Assembly (NCBI RefSeq): GCF_041058985.1
Contig: NZ_JBEHZE010000001.1
Span: 434,001 to 498,000, forward strand
Direction of reading: 5' to 3'
DNA: 64,000 nucleotides
Source: Hyphococcus lacteus
GTDB taxonomy: Bacteria > Pseudomonadota > Alphaproteobacteria > Caulobacterales > Parvularculaceae
Each line of letters begins with the position of its first letter. Within the stretch, counting starts at the first letter, position 1. The translations under genes and the position numbers were made by a program. A model generated the notes under the pieces. That model did no database searches and was not told where the DNA came from. It worked only from the letters and a program-made list of their open reading frames with translations. Of the stretch, positions 15,431-23,174 are shown piece by piece.

Positions 15431-16588
15431 CTATGCGCTTAAACGTTCGATCAGCCGGCGCATGAATTTCGTACCCTCTTTCACTTGATCAAGGGTAATA
15501 TACTCGTTTGCTTGATGGGCCTGGTCAATCGATCCCGGACCACAGATTACCACTGAAAAGCCGGCTTCTTGAAACTGTCCCGCTTCGGCGGCGTAGCCGA
15601 CGACGTCGGTGCTGTTATGGCCCGTAATCGCTTTTACAATATCTGCGGCCATGTTGTCGGGTGTCGGCGCGAGCGAAGGTGCATTAGTCATTTGCTCAAT
15701 TTCCACACGACAGCCCGGTGCCTTTGCGCGCATTTCAGCCTCTACACCGCGCGCATATTCAGTAAATTCTTCAATGATATCCTCACGGGAGTCACCTGGC
15801 ACAACCCGTAAATCCCATTCGAAAAAAGCCTCACCCGCCATGATATTCAGCTGTGTTCCGCCGTGCACCACGTTGACAGTCATGGTTGAATAAGGCGGAT
15901 CGAATGGTGAGTTCTCATCGGCACGCGCCGCCCGAACAGCCCGCATTTCCGCAATTTTGTTGATAAGTTTCGCCGCTGCTTCCACCGCAGAAACACCGCG
16001 ATCAGTTTGGCTGGAATGGGTTGTAAAGCCAGTTACATGAACCCGGAACGACGCAATCCCTTTATGACCGTCAATAACCTTCATATTGGTGGGCTCACCG
16101 ACAATCACTGCATCTGGCTTGGGCAGCTTGTCGGCAATTTCTGCAATCATGCTCGGTGCCCCGAGACAGCCGACCTCTTCATCATAAGAGAGCGCAAAAA
16201 TAATTGGCCGCTTTAGATTGGCCGAAAGCATTTCTGGCACTAGCGACAGACCGATTGCCGAAAAGCTTTTCATATCGGCAACGCCGCGACCATAAAGCCG
16301 GTCATCTTTTTCGATCACCGTAAAAGGTGCGGTCGCCCAATCTTGTCCGGCCACGGGTACAACATCAGTATGCCCAGACAAAACCACACCGCCCGGTACC
16401 TTGGGGCCGACCAGCGCATAAAGATTTGCTTTAGTGCCGTCGTCATTGGCAACACGAAACGTCTCGACCTTCTGTTCGTGAAGATAGCTTTCGATGTCTT
16501 CGATAAGAGCAAGGTTTGAAACCGACGACGTGGTGTCGAAGGCTACAAGGCGGGATATCCATTCAAGCTGGTTTGTAATGTCATTCAT
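15431..16588 (-). CDS. argE: Acetylornithine deacetylase
   Basis: This 385-residue M20A metallohydrolase removes acetate from N2-acetylornithine to yield ornithine for arginine synthesis. VLSGHTDVVPVAGQDW at about residues 69-84 supplies the first metal His and Asp; DDRLYGRGVADMKSF at about 95-109 supplies the bridging Asp. SYDEEVGCLGA holds the catalytic Glu pair, and GEPTNMKVIDGHKG and the late GPGSIDQAHQANEY are also typical. No signal peptide is present. Relatives in the M20 family act on other acylated amino acids, so ArgE is the best but not the only reading. Ornithine made here could feed the ornithine decarboxylase at 21.8 kb. Confidence 0.88.
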   Translation of the reverse strand: MNDITNQLEWISRLVAFDTTSSVSNLALIEDIESYLHEQKVETFRVANDDGTKANLYALVGPKVPGGVVLSGHTDVVPVAGQDWATAPFTVIEKDDRLYGRGVADMKSFSAIGLSLVPEMLSANLKRPIIFALSYDEEVGCLGAPSMIAEIADKLPKPDAVIVGEPTNMKVIDGHKGIASFRVHVTGFTTHSSQTDRGVSAVEAAAKLINKIAEMRAVRAARADENSPFDPPYSTMTVNVVHGGTQLNIMAGEAFFEWDLRVVPGDSREDIIEEFTEYARGVEAEMRAKAPGCRVEIEQMTNAPSLAPTPDNMAADIVKAITGHNSTDVVGYAAEAGQFQEAGFSVVICGPGSIDQAHQANEYITLDQVKEGTKFMRRLIERLSA

Positions 16589-16761
16589 ACAAATAACACT
16601 GCGCAGGAAACCGCCTCAAGGCAAGGCGTCATGCGGTAGCATGGCAATTTTCATACGAATTTAATGAGGAATTTCGCGGGGATAGCGCCATTACCGCGTT
16701 TGGCCGGAATGCGTGGATGCCCCGACACAATGGCCGGGACATCAACAATAGGCGATACGAA

Positions 16762-17148
16762 TTAAGCGGCTCTCCGGCGCTTAATTGTTCTGCGTTTTGC
16801 GACAGTTTTCTTGGCTGTCTTTTTCGCAGCAGTCTTTTTTGCAGTGGTTTTTTTCGCCGCTTTTTTAGCAGCAGGTTTTTTGACGACTTTAAGTTTCGTC
16901 TTTGCAGCAGCTTTACGCTTAGCGGGTGCTTTACGTTTTGCCGGCGCTTTTTTCGCAGCGGTTTTTTTCGCTGTTGTTTTCTTTACAGCTTTTTTCTTCG
17001 CCGCAGGCTTAGCTTTGGCTTTTACTGCTTTTTTCTTCGCCGCTGGTTTCGCTTTCGCTTTTACGGCGCGTTTTTTAGCGGCTGGTTTAGCTTTTGCCGC
17101 TTTCTTTTTTGCGGCAGGTTTCGCCGTCTTTTTCTTTGCTTTTAGCAT
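16762..17148 (-). CDS. Histone H1-like Lys/Ala-rich DNA-binding protein
   Basis: The 128-residue product is almost entirely Lys, Ala, Pro and Arg. It has repeated PAAKKKA/VKAKAK units in the first half and KKTTAKKTAAKK units in the second, ending in RRTIKRRRAA. This composition is that of bacterial histone H1-like proteins, which bind DNA through charge and help compact the nucleoid. The ATG at 17148 is taken because the basic repeat starts at once; an ATG 39 nt upstream adds residues unlike the rest. The long frames on the other strand are products of the same repeats. Repeat number probably varies between strains. Confidence 0.82.
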   Translation of the reverse strand: MLKAKKKTAKPAAKKKAAKAKPAAKKRAVKAKAKPAAKKKAVKAKAKPAAKKKAVKKTTAKKTAAKKAPAKRKAPAKRKAAAKTKLKVVKKPAAKKAAKKTTAKKTAAKKTAKKTVAKRRTIKRRRAA

Positions 17149-17301
17149 CGTAGGTAGTCCCCTAAAACGCTGACCAAACGTCAGCACTATTTCCCCATAT
17201 CTTGATGCGCGTAAACGAACAATAAAAAAACATAAAATTTCTTGACACTAAAATCGCTCATCTCGCTACGGAATGTCCGCATCCGCATCGCGCACAAACA
17301 T

Positions 17302-17334
17302 AAAAAAACCCTCGCGAGTAACTCGCGAGGGTTC
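17302..17334 (-). terminator. Rho-independent terminator after the FKBP lipoprotein gene
   Basis: CCCTCGCGAGT and ACTCGCGAGGG form an 11-bp stem with a 1-base gap between the arms, and the minus strand continues into a run of seven T. It lies 25 bp after the stop codon of the tandem-FKBP gene. Confidence 0.9.
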
Positions 17335-17359
17335 GAGAAATTTGTAATTTGGTGTCGTG

Positions 17360-18319
17360 TTATTTGACCGCGATCAATTCAACTTCAAACACCAATGCTT
17401 CGTTTGGTCCAATTGGTCCACCTGGTGTTCCCATCTCGCCATAAGCAAGCGCAGGCGGAATAAAGAAGCGGTATTTGTCACCTTCACTCATCAACTGAAC
17501 GCCTTCTGTCCAGCCTGGAATGACGCGATTAAGCGGAAATTCAATGGTTTCACCACGCGCATAAGACGAGTCAAACTCTGTGCCGTTGAGCAATGTACCT
17601 TGGTAATGTACCTCTACCGTGTCGGCTGCCTCGGGGCTTTTACCGCCTTGGTCACTCTCTGTGATGATTTGATATTGCAATCCGGAATCCGTCGATTGGA
17701 TACCATCTTTTTTCAAATTCTCTGCGAGGAATTGATTAGCTGTTTCTAGATTACGTTCTGCACTTTGCACTTTAATAAGCTCCACATCAAAAATAAGGAC
17801 TTCGTTTGGACCGATATCACCGTCCGGGGTTCCATTTTCGCCATAGCCAAGCGCAGGCGGAACAAAAAACCGGAATAGATCACCCTCGCTCATCAACTGA
17901 ACACCTTCGGTCCATCCGGGGATCACTCGATTGAGAGGGAATTGCGCAGCAGCACCGCGCGCGCGCGAGGAATCAAACTCTTTGCCGTCTTTCAGCGTGC
18001 CCACATAATGAACGACCACAAGATCAGTTGAATCTGGCGAATAGCCATCCTCTGGCCCTTCTTCAAGAACCATATATTGCAGACCACTATCGGTGACGGT
18101 TACACCATCGCGGCTTGCATTCTCTTTTAGAAACTCGTTTGACGCCGCAAGATTTTCAGTCGCAGCTTTGTTATGATCGGCTTTCAGTTCCGCGCCGGTT
18201 TTGGCGTCGTCAGAAAGTTCTATTGTATCGTCAGCGGGTTTTGTCTCTTCGTCCGACTGACCGCAGGATGCGATCGTCAAGACCGCCGCACTTGCAACCA
18301 TCATCCAAATTTTGCTCAC
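17360..18319 (-). CDS. Lipoprotein with two tandem FKBP-type peptidyl-prolyl isomerase domains
   Basis: The 319-residue protein starts with a lipoprotein signal (lipobox LTIASC, Cys19), so it should be anchored in an envelope membrane. Two FKBP domains follow, about 75-180 and about 205-319. Each reads HYxGTLxxGxEFDSS, then FPLNRVIPGWTEGVQLMSEG, then PPALxYGExGTP, then IGPNExLxFxVELI. A short related linker (NEFLKEN / NQFLAEN) precedes each, so the whole unit was duplicated in tandem. FKBP enzymes isomerise Xaa-Pro bonds and help fold exported proteins; most envelope FKBPs have one such domain plus a dimerising helix. GTG is the start, with AAGGAG 7 nt upstream. A clear terminator follows. 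Confidence 0.92.
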   Translation of the reverse strand: MSKIWMMVASAAVLTIASCGQSDEETKPADDTIELSDDAKTGAELKADHNKAATENLAASNEFLKENASRDGVTVTDSGLQYMVLEEGPEDGYSPDSTDLVVVHYVGTLKDGKEFDSSRARGAAAQFPLNRVIPGWTEGVQLMSEGDLFRFFVPPALGYGENGTPDGDIGPNEVLIFDVELIKVQSAERNLETANQFLAENLKKDGIQSTDSGLQYQIITESDQGGKSPEAADTVEVHYQGTLLNGTEFDSSYARGETIEFPLNRVIPGWTEGVQLMSEGDKYRFFIPPALAYGEMGTPGGPIGPNEALVFEVELIAVK

Positions 18320-18438
18320 ACAGCTACTCCTTTATGAAAGTGTGAATCCCAGTTTGCGCGCACCCTAGCCCAAGGCAGCCATGCGAGAAAACCGTCAGGC
18401 AAAAGATCAAGCTCTTTTGGATGTTAAATTCAGGACAT

Positions 18439-18993
18439 TCAAGCGGATAGCCGCACAAACCCATAGATGCCGTAGATCGTGATCCATACTAATGCGAGCC
18501 CAATCGGCACCAACCTGCTCAACCCTAATCGGCGCGCCAGCGAAACACCAAGCGCCGTCAACGCAATCGCAATCCCAAACCTTAGCATTCGCGCGCCAAA
18601 TCCAACCGTTGCAAAAACTGCTGGGTGAATACCCAGATTACCGGCCTCGACCGCATATATTTTGAACGGTGCACCAGTCAGCGCGCCCAAAGATAAATTC
18701 ACAGGCCAATGCGCAGCATTCATTTCAGCAGCAACCCGCGCAAGAAGATCATCGGCAATCAGCGGCACACTACGAAGCAGTCCTAGTGCGGCTGCGATGT
18801 CATGGGCACCCCACCAATACATTAGCAATCCGCCAATCACAGCACCAATGGCAGCAAAGATCGCAAAGCGAAAAGCCCGCGTAAATCCAAACGCGATCAC
18901 TGATGCGGTAAGCAATAAATCTGGCACAATGAAAAAGAAGGTTGCTTCAGCAAAACCCCACACAAACGCAGCAACAATCCACCATCGCATCAT
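18439..18993 (-). CDS. YqaA/DedA-like small membrane protein
   Basis: This roughly 184-residue protein has five or so hydrophobic segments. It begins with FVWGFAEATFFFIVPDLLLT and contains AIGAVIGGLLMYWWGAHD and PFKIYAVEAGNLGIHP, which resemble small VTT/YqaA-type proteins related to DedA. DedA relatives take part in lipid translocation across the inner membrane; that role is only suggested here. The ATG at 18993 overlaps the stop of the acyltransferase gene (ATGA); a GTG two codons earlier is possible. As last gene of the CDP-alcohol phosphatidyltransferase, CdsA, PlsC-like operon, a lipid-related job is likely. Confidence 0.65.
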   Translation of the reverse strand: MMRWWIVAAFVWGFAEATFFFIVPDLLLTASVIAFGFTRAFRFAIFAAIGAVIGGLLMYWWGAHDIAAALGLLRSVPLIADDLLARVAAEMNAAHWPVNLSLGALTGAPFKIYAVEAGNLGIHPAVFATVGFGARMLRFGIAIALTALGVSLARRLGLSRLVPIGLALVWITIYGIYGFVRLSA

Positions 18994-19625
18994 TCCCACG
19001 ACGGAACATGCCCTTGATCGGCAAGTGCATTCATCTGTGTCTCTAGGCCAGTCATCAAATCCGCTGTGGATCCGGGCCAGTGCATCGCCGGCCCTGCAAT
19101 CACATCACAGTTAAACGGCACCAAAAGCCAACTCCCCTTTGGCAAGGCTTTGCCAAGGCCGTGCATGAACACAGGATGAATGGGCACCTCGGGCCGCGAT
19201 TTCGAAAGATAGGCAACCCCGCGTTTAAATTGAATGCGTTGTTCCGGCGCGCCGCGCGACCCTTCGGGAAACAAGATCAAAATCTCGCCGCGATCCAATG
19301 TTGCTTCCAAATCCGCTAGCGGGTTTTTCTTCATGCCAGCGCGCTCAAGCGGAATGATACGGATGATATTGCGCGCAAACCACGCAAGCCATCTGTTCGA
19401 CAGAAAATAATCCGCCGCCGCCGCTGGCCGCAACAAGTGAAGATCACGAAGCGGAAACAGCGCCATCAATGTCAGCGTATCAAGATGAGAGTTATGGTTG
19501 GCGGCAATAATAGCCGGACCTTTTTTCGGTAAATGTTCGCGCCCACGCACATTCATCCCAAGAATGAGCAACAACACCGGCCTGACCAAAAGCGCAAAGA
19601 AGATAATCTGAAGAAACCGGCTCAT
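18990..19625 (-). CDS. 1-acyl-sn-glycerol-3-phosphate acyltransferase-like protein (PlsC family)
   Basis: This 211-residue protein has the acyltransferase HxxxxD motif as NHNSHLDT at about residues 43-50, and block III as LFPEGSRGAPE at about 118-128. An N-terminal hydrophobic segment (IIFFALLVRPVLLLIL) anchors it to the inner membrane. The family transfers an acyl chain to lysophosphatidic acid or a related lysolipid. Its start overlaps the CdsA stop (TAATG), and its end overlaps the next gene by 4 bp. This placement suggests a dedicated acyl-transfer step for the lipid made by its operon partners rather than the general PlsC. Confidence 0.85.
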   Translation of the reverse strand: MSRFLQIIFFALLVRPVLLLILGMNVRGREHLPKKGPAIIAANHNSHLDTLTLMALFPLRDLHLLRPAAAADYFLSNRWLAWFARNIIRIIPLERAGMKKNPLADLEATLDRGEILILFPEGSRGAPEQRIQFKRGVAYLSKSRPEVPIHPVFMHGLGKALPKGSWLLVPFNCDVIAGPAMHWPGSTADLMTGLETQMNALADQGHVPSWE

Positions 19626-20572
19626 TAGATGCGCCCGCTAAAAACGAAAAAATGCATCGCGTGATAAAAAACCGGGGCCGCATAAGTAAGGCTATCGACA
19701 CGGTCCAAGATACCGCCATGGCCCGGTATTAATCCGCCTGAATCTTTGACGCCCAAATCACGCTTAAACGCAGAAATCGTCACATCGCCCAAAAAGCCTG
19801 CTATGGCGATCATGCCGCCCGCAAGTGCAGCGTAATAAAATGGCATCGGCGTAAGGAATGGTCCGGCCAGTGCGGCCACGACCATGGTCGACCCCAATCC
19901 ACCCAAAAAACCTTCCCATGTTTTGTTCGGGCTGACTTTCGGAACGATCTTGTGGCGACCAAACAACTTGCCCCACGTGAATTGCGCAACATCGTTGAAC
20001 TGGGTCAACGCCACTAAGAACAACAACAGACCCGCGCCGCCCGCTGGCCCCGCACTCGGCCCCGCCGCCAGCAACATCGCCGTATGGCTGAGCGCAAAGA
20101 CCGTGATCATCATGCCCCAGCTTAATGTACCCACCGCGCGCAAAAATCCTTCGGTTTTGCCGACCAATGTCATGACCATCGGGAAGAACAAAAACATCCA
20201 GACCGGAATGAACACCAGAAACAAGCCATAGCTATTGAGATGTGCGAATGTGAATTGCACCGGGATCGCGAGGTAAGCGAAGAATAAAATGATCCGGTCT
20301 ACGGGCCGCGTCGGTATCAACGAGATATATTCTTTGAATGCCAGATAGGTCATGAGTCCCAAAAACACGGTCGAGACAATTCGATTGGTCACAATCGCAA
20401 CGGTGAATATGGTAATCATGAACCACCATGACGTGACCCGTCGCGATAGTTCAGTGGTGGCCTTGCCCGGCGATCGCCATTTCAAAATGCCAACAATGAC
20501 ACTTGCAACGATAAGCAGCCCATAGATAACACCAAGCGCCCAAATGACATTTTGCGATAGCGCCTCAGGCAT
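19625..20572 (-). CDS. Phosphatidate cytidylyltransferase-like protein (CdsA family)
   Basis: The 315-residue integral membrane protein has about eight hydrophobic segments. The C-terminal CdsA signature is split as SPNKTWEGFLGGLGSTM and SAFKRDLGVKDSGGLIPGHG, then GILDRVDSL. The family makes CDP-diacylglycerol from phosphatidate and CTP. The ATG at 20572 (MPEALSQ) is preferred; it overlaps the end of the upstream gene by 8 bp. It sits between a YnbA-like phosphatidyltransferase and a PlsC-like protein, matching the E. coli YnbB arrangement. It is therefore probably an accessory paralogue of the housekeeping CdsA, which would be elsewhere. Confidence 0.85.
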   Translation of the reverse strand: MPEALSQNVIWALGVIYGLLIVASVIVGILKWRSPGKATTELSRRVTSWWFMITIFTVAIVTNRIVSTVFLGLMTYLAFKEYISLIPTRPVDRIILFFAYLAIPVQFTFAHLNSYGLFLVFIPVWMFLFFPMVMTLVGKTEGFLRAVGTLSWGMMITVFALSHTAMLLAAGPSAGPAGGAGLLLFLVALTQFNDVAQFTWGKLFGRHKIVPKVSPNKTWEGFLGGLGSTMVVAALAGPFLTPMPFYYAALAGGMIAIAGFLGDVTISAFKRDLGVKDSGGLIPGHGGILDRVDSLTYAAPVFYHAMHFFVFSGRI

Positions 20573-21191
20573 GACTAGACTCCTGTGTGCGAACATCGCG
20601 CAATGCGTTTCTTCCGCGATGAACAATCGTCGCAAAGCTCAGTGCCATAGCGAAGGCAAGCAACACCGTGCTCCACTGCCCCGGCTCAACCTCGAACGCT
20701 AGAACCAATGAAAGCGCGCCAAAGAAAAATGCGCGATCGCTTTTACCAAAGGGCCCATCATAACGCCGCACAGAGCCAATCTGTATGCCGATTATTCCCG
20801 CCATTTCGGCGACAGCACCAAAGAACACAATCAACACGATCAGCCCCGGCTGTAATCCCGCGAGGAACGCAAAAGGAAGGTATAAAGCGGCATCGGAAAG
20901 AACATCCGTCAGTTCATTCAACAGCGCCCCTAGCCGCGTTTCTTGGCCATGTTCGCGCGCCAACATGCCGTCTATGGCATTAAGCGCCATACGCAAAAAC
21001 AAAATAACCGGCAGCGTAAACAACACCCACCGTGCACCATGGGTCGCAATATTCGCCGCGCCATGGGCAAAGCTAAGGCCGAACGCGATCAGCGTTACCT
21101 GATTGGCCGTAATCCCTGCCCGTGCGGCGCGCTTGCACAAGGGCCGCAACAGATTTTGGAATTTCGGCTTTAGATCGTAAATACTCGCCAA
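20565..21191 (-). CDS. YnbA-like CDP-alcohol phosphatidyltransferase
   Basis: This 208-residue membrane protein has the CDP-alcohol phosphatidyltransferase motif from residue 74: D74-G75-xx-A78-R79, then G88, N92, D96 and D100. The usual first Asp of the second half is Asn92, within LLNELTDVLSDAALYLPF, as I recall for E. coli YnbA. The enzyme would join a CDP-linked lipid with an alcohol acceptor, but the product of YnbA-type proteins is not established. The start is a TTG at 21191 with weak ribosome-binding signals. It is the first gene of a tightly overlapping operon with the CdsA-like, PlsC-like and YqaA-like genes. Confidence 0.82.
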   Translation of the reverse strand: MASIYDLKPKFQNLLRPLCKRAARAGITANQVTLIAFGLSFAHGAANIATHGARWVLFTLPVILFLRMALNAIDGMLAREHGQETRLGALLNELTDVLSDAALYLPFAFLAGLQPGLIVLIVFFGAVAEMAGIIGIQIGSVRRYDGPFGKSDRAFFFGALSLVLAFEVEPGQWSTVLLAFAMALSFATIVHRGRNALRDVRTQESSHA

Positions 21192-21249
21192 GAGGGTGCC
21201 CCGCTTTTTGCTGGCACCTGTTTAAACATATTTGTGTTTCAACACGACC

Positions 21250-21519
21250 TTAATTAAGCGCGAAAGCACCCACAGACCGAAGTTCAGAAGCGGTTATCAG
21301 CTTTTGACTGGCCAGCCGCACCGAATGAAGTGGGCCTTCCAATTCATGCGACCAGAAATCCAGAAACTTTTTTAACACCGGATATTGCGGGGCAATGTCA
21401 TAGTCCTGCCAGATATATGTCTGGAGCAGGTCAGGATGGTCGGGCAAATGATAAAAGATCTCTGCCGTCGCGAGACGATAACCTGCCAGTTGTTTTTCAA
21501 ATGCTGAATCTGTGCTCAT
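21250..21519 (-). CDS. usg: Usg family protein
   Basis: The 89-residue protein matches the Usg family: AGYRLATAEIFYHLPDHPDL, then LLQTYIWQDYDIAPQYP, then LKKFLDFWSHELEGPLHSVR. The family is confined largely to Alphaproteobacteria and was named from a tryptophan-operon neighbour; its function is not known. AGGAG lies before the ATG. Here it stands alone, divergent from the ornithine decarboxylase gene and its regulatory leader, not beside trp genes. Confidence 0.88.
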   Translation of the reverse strand: MSTDSAFEKQLAGYRLATAEIFYHLPDHPDLLQTYIWQDYDIAPQYPVLKKFLDFWSHELEGPLHSVRLASQKLITASELRSVGAFALN

Positions 21520-21581
21520 TATTCACTCCTGAATAGACTTCAGGCCTATACTGAACATTGATCCCGGTAATATTTTCAATC

Positions 21582-21800
21582 TTGACAGGGGGTAAATTTT
21601 ACAAATTTTCTGAATAAATACAATTCACTAGCAGCATGGTAATGTGGCTGCTAACAGGCTTTTTGAAAAAACGCCCTTATGGCCCCATTTTTTTCTTTAC
21701 ATAGAGTTCTTTCGTTCCTATTTGGCGATTTCGCCAATCCCATGGAACCTCTCCGCAAGATTGGCGCTTGGTTGAAGCAACAATTGCGAGGTTCCATGAG
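21582..21800 (+). promoter_or_regulatory. speF-like RNA leader of ornithine decarboxylase, sequestering its ribosome-binding site
   Basis: CATGGAACCTC (21741-21751) is the exact reverse complement of GAGGTTCCATG (21788-21798), which contains the GAGG ribosome-binding site just before the ATG at 21801. Pairing would hide translation initiation. Upstream, CGCCAA (21732-21737) can pair with TTGGCG at 21722-21727 or with TTGGCG at 21761-21766, giving mutually exclusive stems. A TTGACA at 21582 may be the -35 element. A conserved 'speF' RNA is known upstream of ornithine decarboxylase genes in Alphaproteobacteria, and position and pairing fit it. The stem complementarity is seen directly; the switch mechanism is inferred. 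Confidence 0.7.
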
Positions 21801-21837
21801 ATGGAAAGGCACACATCAGCGCTTGCGTTGGTTCTAG
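21679..21837 (+). other. Possible 52-codon leader ORF overlapping the ornithine decarboxylase start
   Basis: An ATG at 21679 opens a frame of 52 codons that runs through the whole RNA leader and ends in TAG at 21835-21837, inside the ornithine decarboxylase gene in another frame. The predicted peptide (MAPFFSLHRVLSFLFGDFAN...) is rich in Phe and Leu. Ornithine-sensing leader peptides control speF in enterobacteria, but this sequence does not resemble theirs and lacks a good ribosome-binding site. It may be fortuitous. Confidence 0.25.
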
Positions 21838-23006
21838 CGGACCAACCGGATCTTCCCGTCCATTGCGTTCGTCCGAACGCGGCTACCAAGGCCGCGGACT
21901 GGTTCGTGCGTCGTTTTCCGGGCGATGTCCTTTATGCCGTCAAAGCTAATCCGCACCCTACTGTCCTGGATGCTGTGTATCAGGCCGGGGTACGTTGGTT
22001 TGACGTTGCGTCAATCGCGGAAATTGAATTGATCGCATTGCGTTTTGACGACGCGACGCTTGCGTTTATGCATCCAGTTAAAGCGCGATCAGCGATCCGC
22101 CGCGCCTATTTCGATTTCGGCATTCGCATTTTTGCGGTCGACTCTACCGAAGAGCTAGCGAAAATCATTACTGAAACCGGCGGCGCAAAAGATCTGCACT
22201 TGATCGTGCGCGTGGCGGTGTCATCCGATTACGCTCAACACAAACTCTCAGGCAAATTTGGCGCGACGGGCACAGAAGCCGTTTTGCTACTTCGCGAAGC
22301 GCGGGCTGTTGCTGACGAACTTGGTGTATCATTCCATGTCGGTTCGCAGTGCATGCGTCCCGAAGCATGGCGCATTGCGATGGATGCGGTGAGCGATGTT
22401 ATTCGCGAAGCCGGGGTTACCATTGATATCGTTGATGTGGGTGGCGGTTTCCCGGTTGCCTATCCCGGCCTAACACCACCGCCACTCGAAGACTATATCG
22501 CTGAGATCGAAAACGCATTCGAGCAAATGCCCGTTCTCGAAAATGCAGACCTTTGGTGTGAACCCGGCCGCGCACTTTGCGCCGAAGCCGGCAGTCATAT
22601 CGTCCGTGTAGAGCTTCGCAAAGGCGATGCGCTTTACCTCAATGATGGGGCCTATGGCGCATTGTTCGATGCGGCGCATGACGGTCTTGTTTATCCGGTA
22701 AAGCTCCTGCGCGAGACAGGTTCGCCGCGGCGGCCTTTACGACCATTCCGGCTTTATGGTCCCACATGCGATTCTATCGATGTCTTGCAGAGCACATTCA
22801 TGCTGCCTGCGGATATTAGCGAGGGCGATTACATCGAGTTCGGCATGACCGGCGCTTATGGCGCTGCGCTCGCAACAAAATTCAACGGCTTTGGCGAATA
22901 TATTGAGGCCTATGTCGATGATGCTCCAATGATGTCGGTATTTGGCAACGCGCCGAAAATGCCGGTACGCCCCCGCAGAACCGCGCAAATCATCAACCTT
23001 GCCTAA
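21801..23006 (+). CDS. Ornithine/lysine decarboxylase, fold-type III PLP enzyme
   Basis: This 401-residue alanine-racemase-fold decarboxylase converts ornithine (or lysine) to putrescine (or cadaverine) with PLP. The PLP lysine lies in VLYAVKANPHPTVLDA near residue 50. HVGSQCMRPEAW is the HxGSQ motif, VGGGFPVAYPG the glycine-rich phosphate loop, and EPGRALCAEAG the conserved EPGR. YGPTCDSIDVL carries the Cys-Asp that completes the partner active site, as in eukaryotic-type ODCs that form head-to-tail dimers. GAGG lies 9 nt before the ATG at 21801 and is buried in the speF-like leader. The next gene, 168 bp on, is deoxyhypusine-synthase-like, pointing to a polyamine operon. Confidence 0.92.
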   Translation: MERHTSALALVLADQPDLPVHCVRPNAATKAADWFVRRFPGDVLYAVKANPHPTVLDAVYQAGVRWFDVASIAEIELIALRFDDATLAFMHPVKARSAIRRAYFDFGIRIFAVDSTEELAKIITETGGAKDLHLIVRVAVSSDYAQHKLSGKFGATGTEAVLLLREARAVADELGVSFHVGSQCMRPEAWRIAMDAVSDVIREAGVTIDIVDVGGGFPVAYPGLTPPPLEDYIAEIENAFEQMPVLENADLWCEPGRALCAEAGSHIVRVELRKGDALYLNDGAYGALFDAAHDGLVYPVKLLRETGSPRRPLRPFRLYGPTCDSIDVLQSTFMLPADISEGDYIEFGMTGAYGAALATKFNGFGEYIEAYVDDAPMMSVFGNAPKMPVRPRRTAQIINLA

Positions 23007-23174
23007 CCTGCCCTAGCAAGCGTGGCGTTGATCGTTTAGACCAGCGCCACGGCATTTTCGGGAGTGATATTCCGAATTCACCTCGGCCCTCCGCGCGTTC
23101 AACCAATGGACGCGGCCCGGATCCGGTTTTTTGAAAACCTGGCCCAACCCGGCCAATCCAAAAGGACCGCAATC

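Noticed and set aside
16717..17173. Plus-strand frames of Phe/Cys-rich or Ala/Phe-rich residues
   Set aside because: They arise from reading the Lys/Ala repeats of the H1-like gene backwards.
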